From: a virus
Reading direction: 5' to 3' (one strand)
IMG/VR virus record: IMGVR_UViG_3300037502_000458
Coordinates: 1-54,099 of that record
Length of the DNA: 54,099 bases
In this document: positions 53,893-54,099 of the stretch, piece after piece
Layout of the letters: every line of letters begins with the position of its first letter
How positions within the stretch are numbered: position 1 is the stretch's first letter
Notes under the pieces: generated by a model
The model's input: the letters and a program-made list of their open reading frames with translations, nothing else
What the model was told of the DNA's origin: nothing
Databases searched by the model: none
Program-made: the position numbers and the translations under genes

Positions 53893-54099
53893 TCAATCGT
53901 CATAACCTCGGATGTGCGGGTACGAGTTTTGGACAGGTCTTTGGATGACAGGACTGGGTGGTCGTGAGACAGAAGAACTTTCGGGAACGGCCACTGGAGT
54001 TTGGGTGATGCGCTCCCAGTAAACGTGCTTGGACTTCTTTGTCTTTCTGACTTTCCCTTCTTCATGGAGCCTCCTAAGATGATCGGTCGCTGTATGGAC
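53893..54099 (-). CDS. Winged-helix DNA-binding protein, C-terminal part (continues from base 63 across the edge join)
   Basis: Enters at base 54099 and runs to TGA 53893-53895. It begins VHTATDHLRRLHEEGKVRKT followed by KKSKHVYWERI: the recognition helix and wing of a small wHTH protein, then a disordered Pro/Ser-rich tail ending YPHIRGYDD. Connects in frame with the 21 codons at 63-1. A different frame here (53877-54065) has a perfect AGGAGG but reads as non-protein. Likely an early regulator in the leftward operon. Confidence 0.65.
   Translation of the reverse strand, partial: VHTATDHLRRLHEEGKVRKTKKSKHVYWERITQTPVAVPESSSVSRPPSPVIQRPVQNSYPHIRGYDD

Noticed and set aside
53877-54065. 62-codon frame (MKKGKSERQRSP...) with a perfect AGGAGG before its ATG
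   Set aside because: The AGGAGG is explained by Arg-Arg codons of the winged-helix frame, which has far better protein character and joins in frame with the left edge; the 62-codon product is low-complexity and not protein-like.
1-54099. CRISPR arrays, insertion sequences, integrase with attachment site
   Set aside because: No regularly spaced palindromic repeats, transposase motifs or tyrosine/serine recombinase signatures were seen on either strand.

Overview
The window looks like the complete, circularly permuted genome of a short-tailed (podovirus-like) double-stranded DNA phage, about 54.1 kb. The main reason to think it is complete is at the edges: the leftward reading frame that starts at base 63 and runs off base 1 continues without a break into the frame entering at base 54099, giving one winged-helix protein. 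The structural set (large terminase, portal, major capsid protein, P22 gp4-like adaptor, nozzle/hub protein, several giant internal-virion-like proteins, no tape-measure or major tail-tube gene) is that of a podovirus. A GH108 endolysin with a holin and a Rap1a/Tai-like periplasmic protein imply a Gram-negative host; the style of the small accessory genes suggests a (freshwater?) betaproteobacterium, but that is only an impression. No integrase, DNA polymerase or RNA polymerase was recognised, so the phage should depend on host polymerases.

Layout: a divergent regulatory hub lies at about 365-470. Rightward from it runs a compact 2.4 kb module (470-2859) with an SSB-like protein (SSB-type C-terminus) and a PD-(D/E)XK exonuclease. 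Leftward from it, through the edge join and down the minus strand, runs everything else: a YdaS/Cro-like regulator, a small helical protein and a winged-helix protein; then a dense array of about 20 small accessory genes (53.9-49.8 kb), some joined by repeated ribosome-binding-site cassettes; then replication and recombination (two DUF1376-type proteins, CHC2 zinc-finger primase, DnaB-like helicase, RusA resolvase, Ref-like HNH nuclease) with an inserted pair, a DpdA/TGT-like protein and a VUT/YhhQ-type 7-deazaguanine precursor transporter (46.2-45.5 kb).

From 45 to 41 kb there are small genes with their own promoters, the small terminase subunit, a Rap1a/Tai-like exported protein, a PD-(D/E)XK protein and the large terminase. 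A 0.5 kb stretch after the terminase (39.2-39.7 kb) carries a near-consensus promoter, a highly structured candidate RNA and an intrinsic terminator. The virion operon follows: a 1193-residue PcfJ-like protein, portal, a phage GroES (Cpn10), scaffold, capsid-associated proteins, major capsid protein, a beta-helix protein, a basic KGG-repeat protein, an adaptor with an inserted discoidin domain, two tail fibres (one with an S74 chaperone), the lysis genes, a second adaptor-like gene, the nozzle/hub, and finally four large ejection/internal-virion-type proteins including a 1569-residue protein with an EF-hand and RTX-like repeats. Stable GC hairpins with tetraloops sit in several intergenic gaps around the capsid genes.

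The best candidates for new biology are the DpdA-VUT pair (predicted uptake of host-made preQ0/preQ1 and insertion into phage DNA), the structured RNA behind the terminase, the cassette-junction repeats, and the PcfJ-like and RTX/EF-hand virion proteins.
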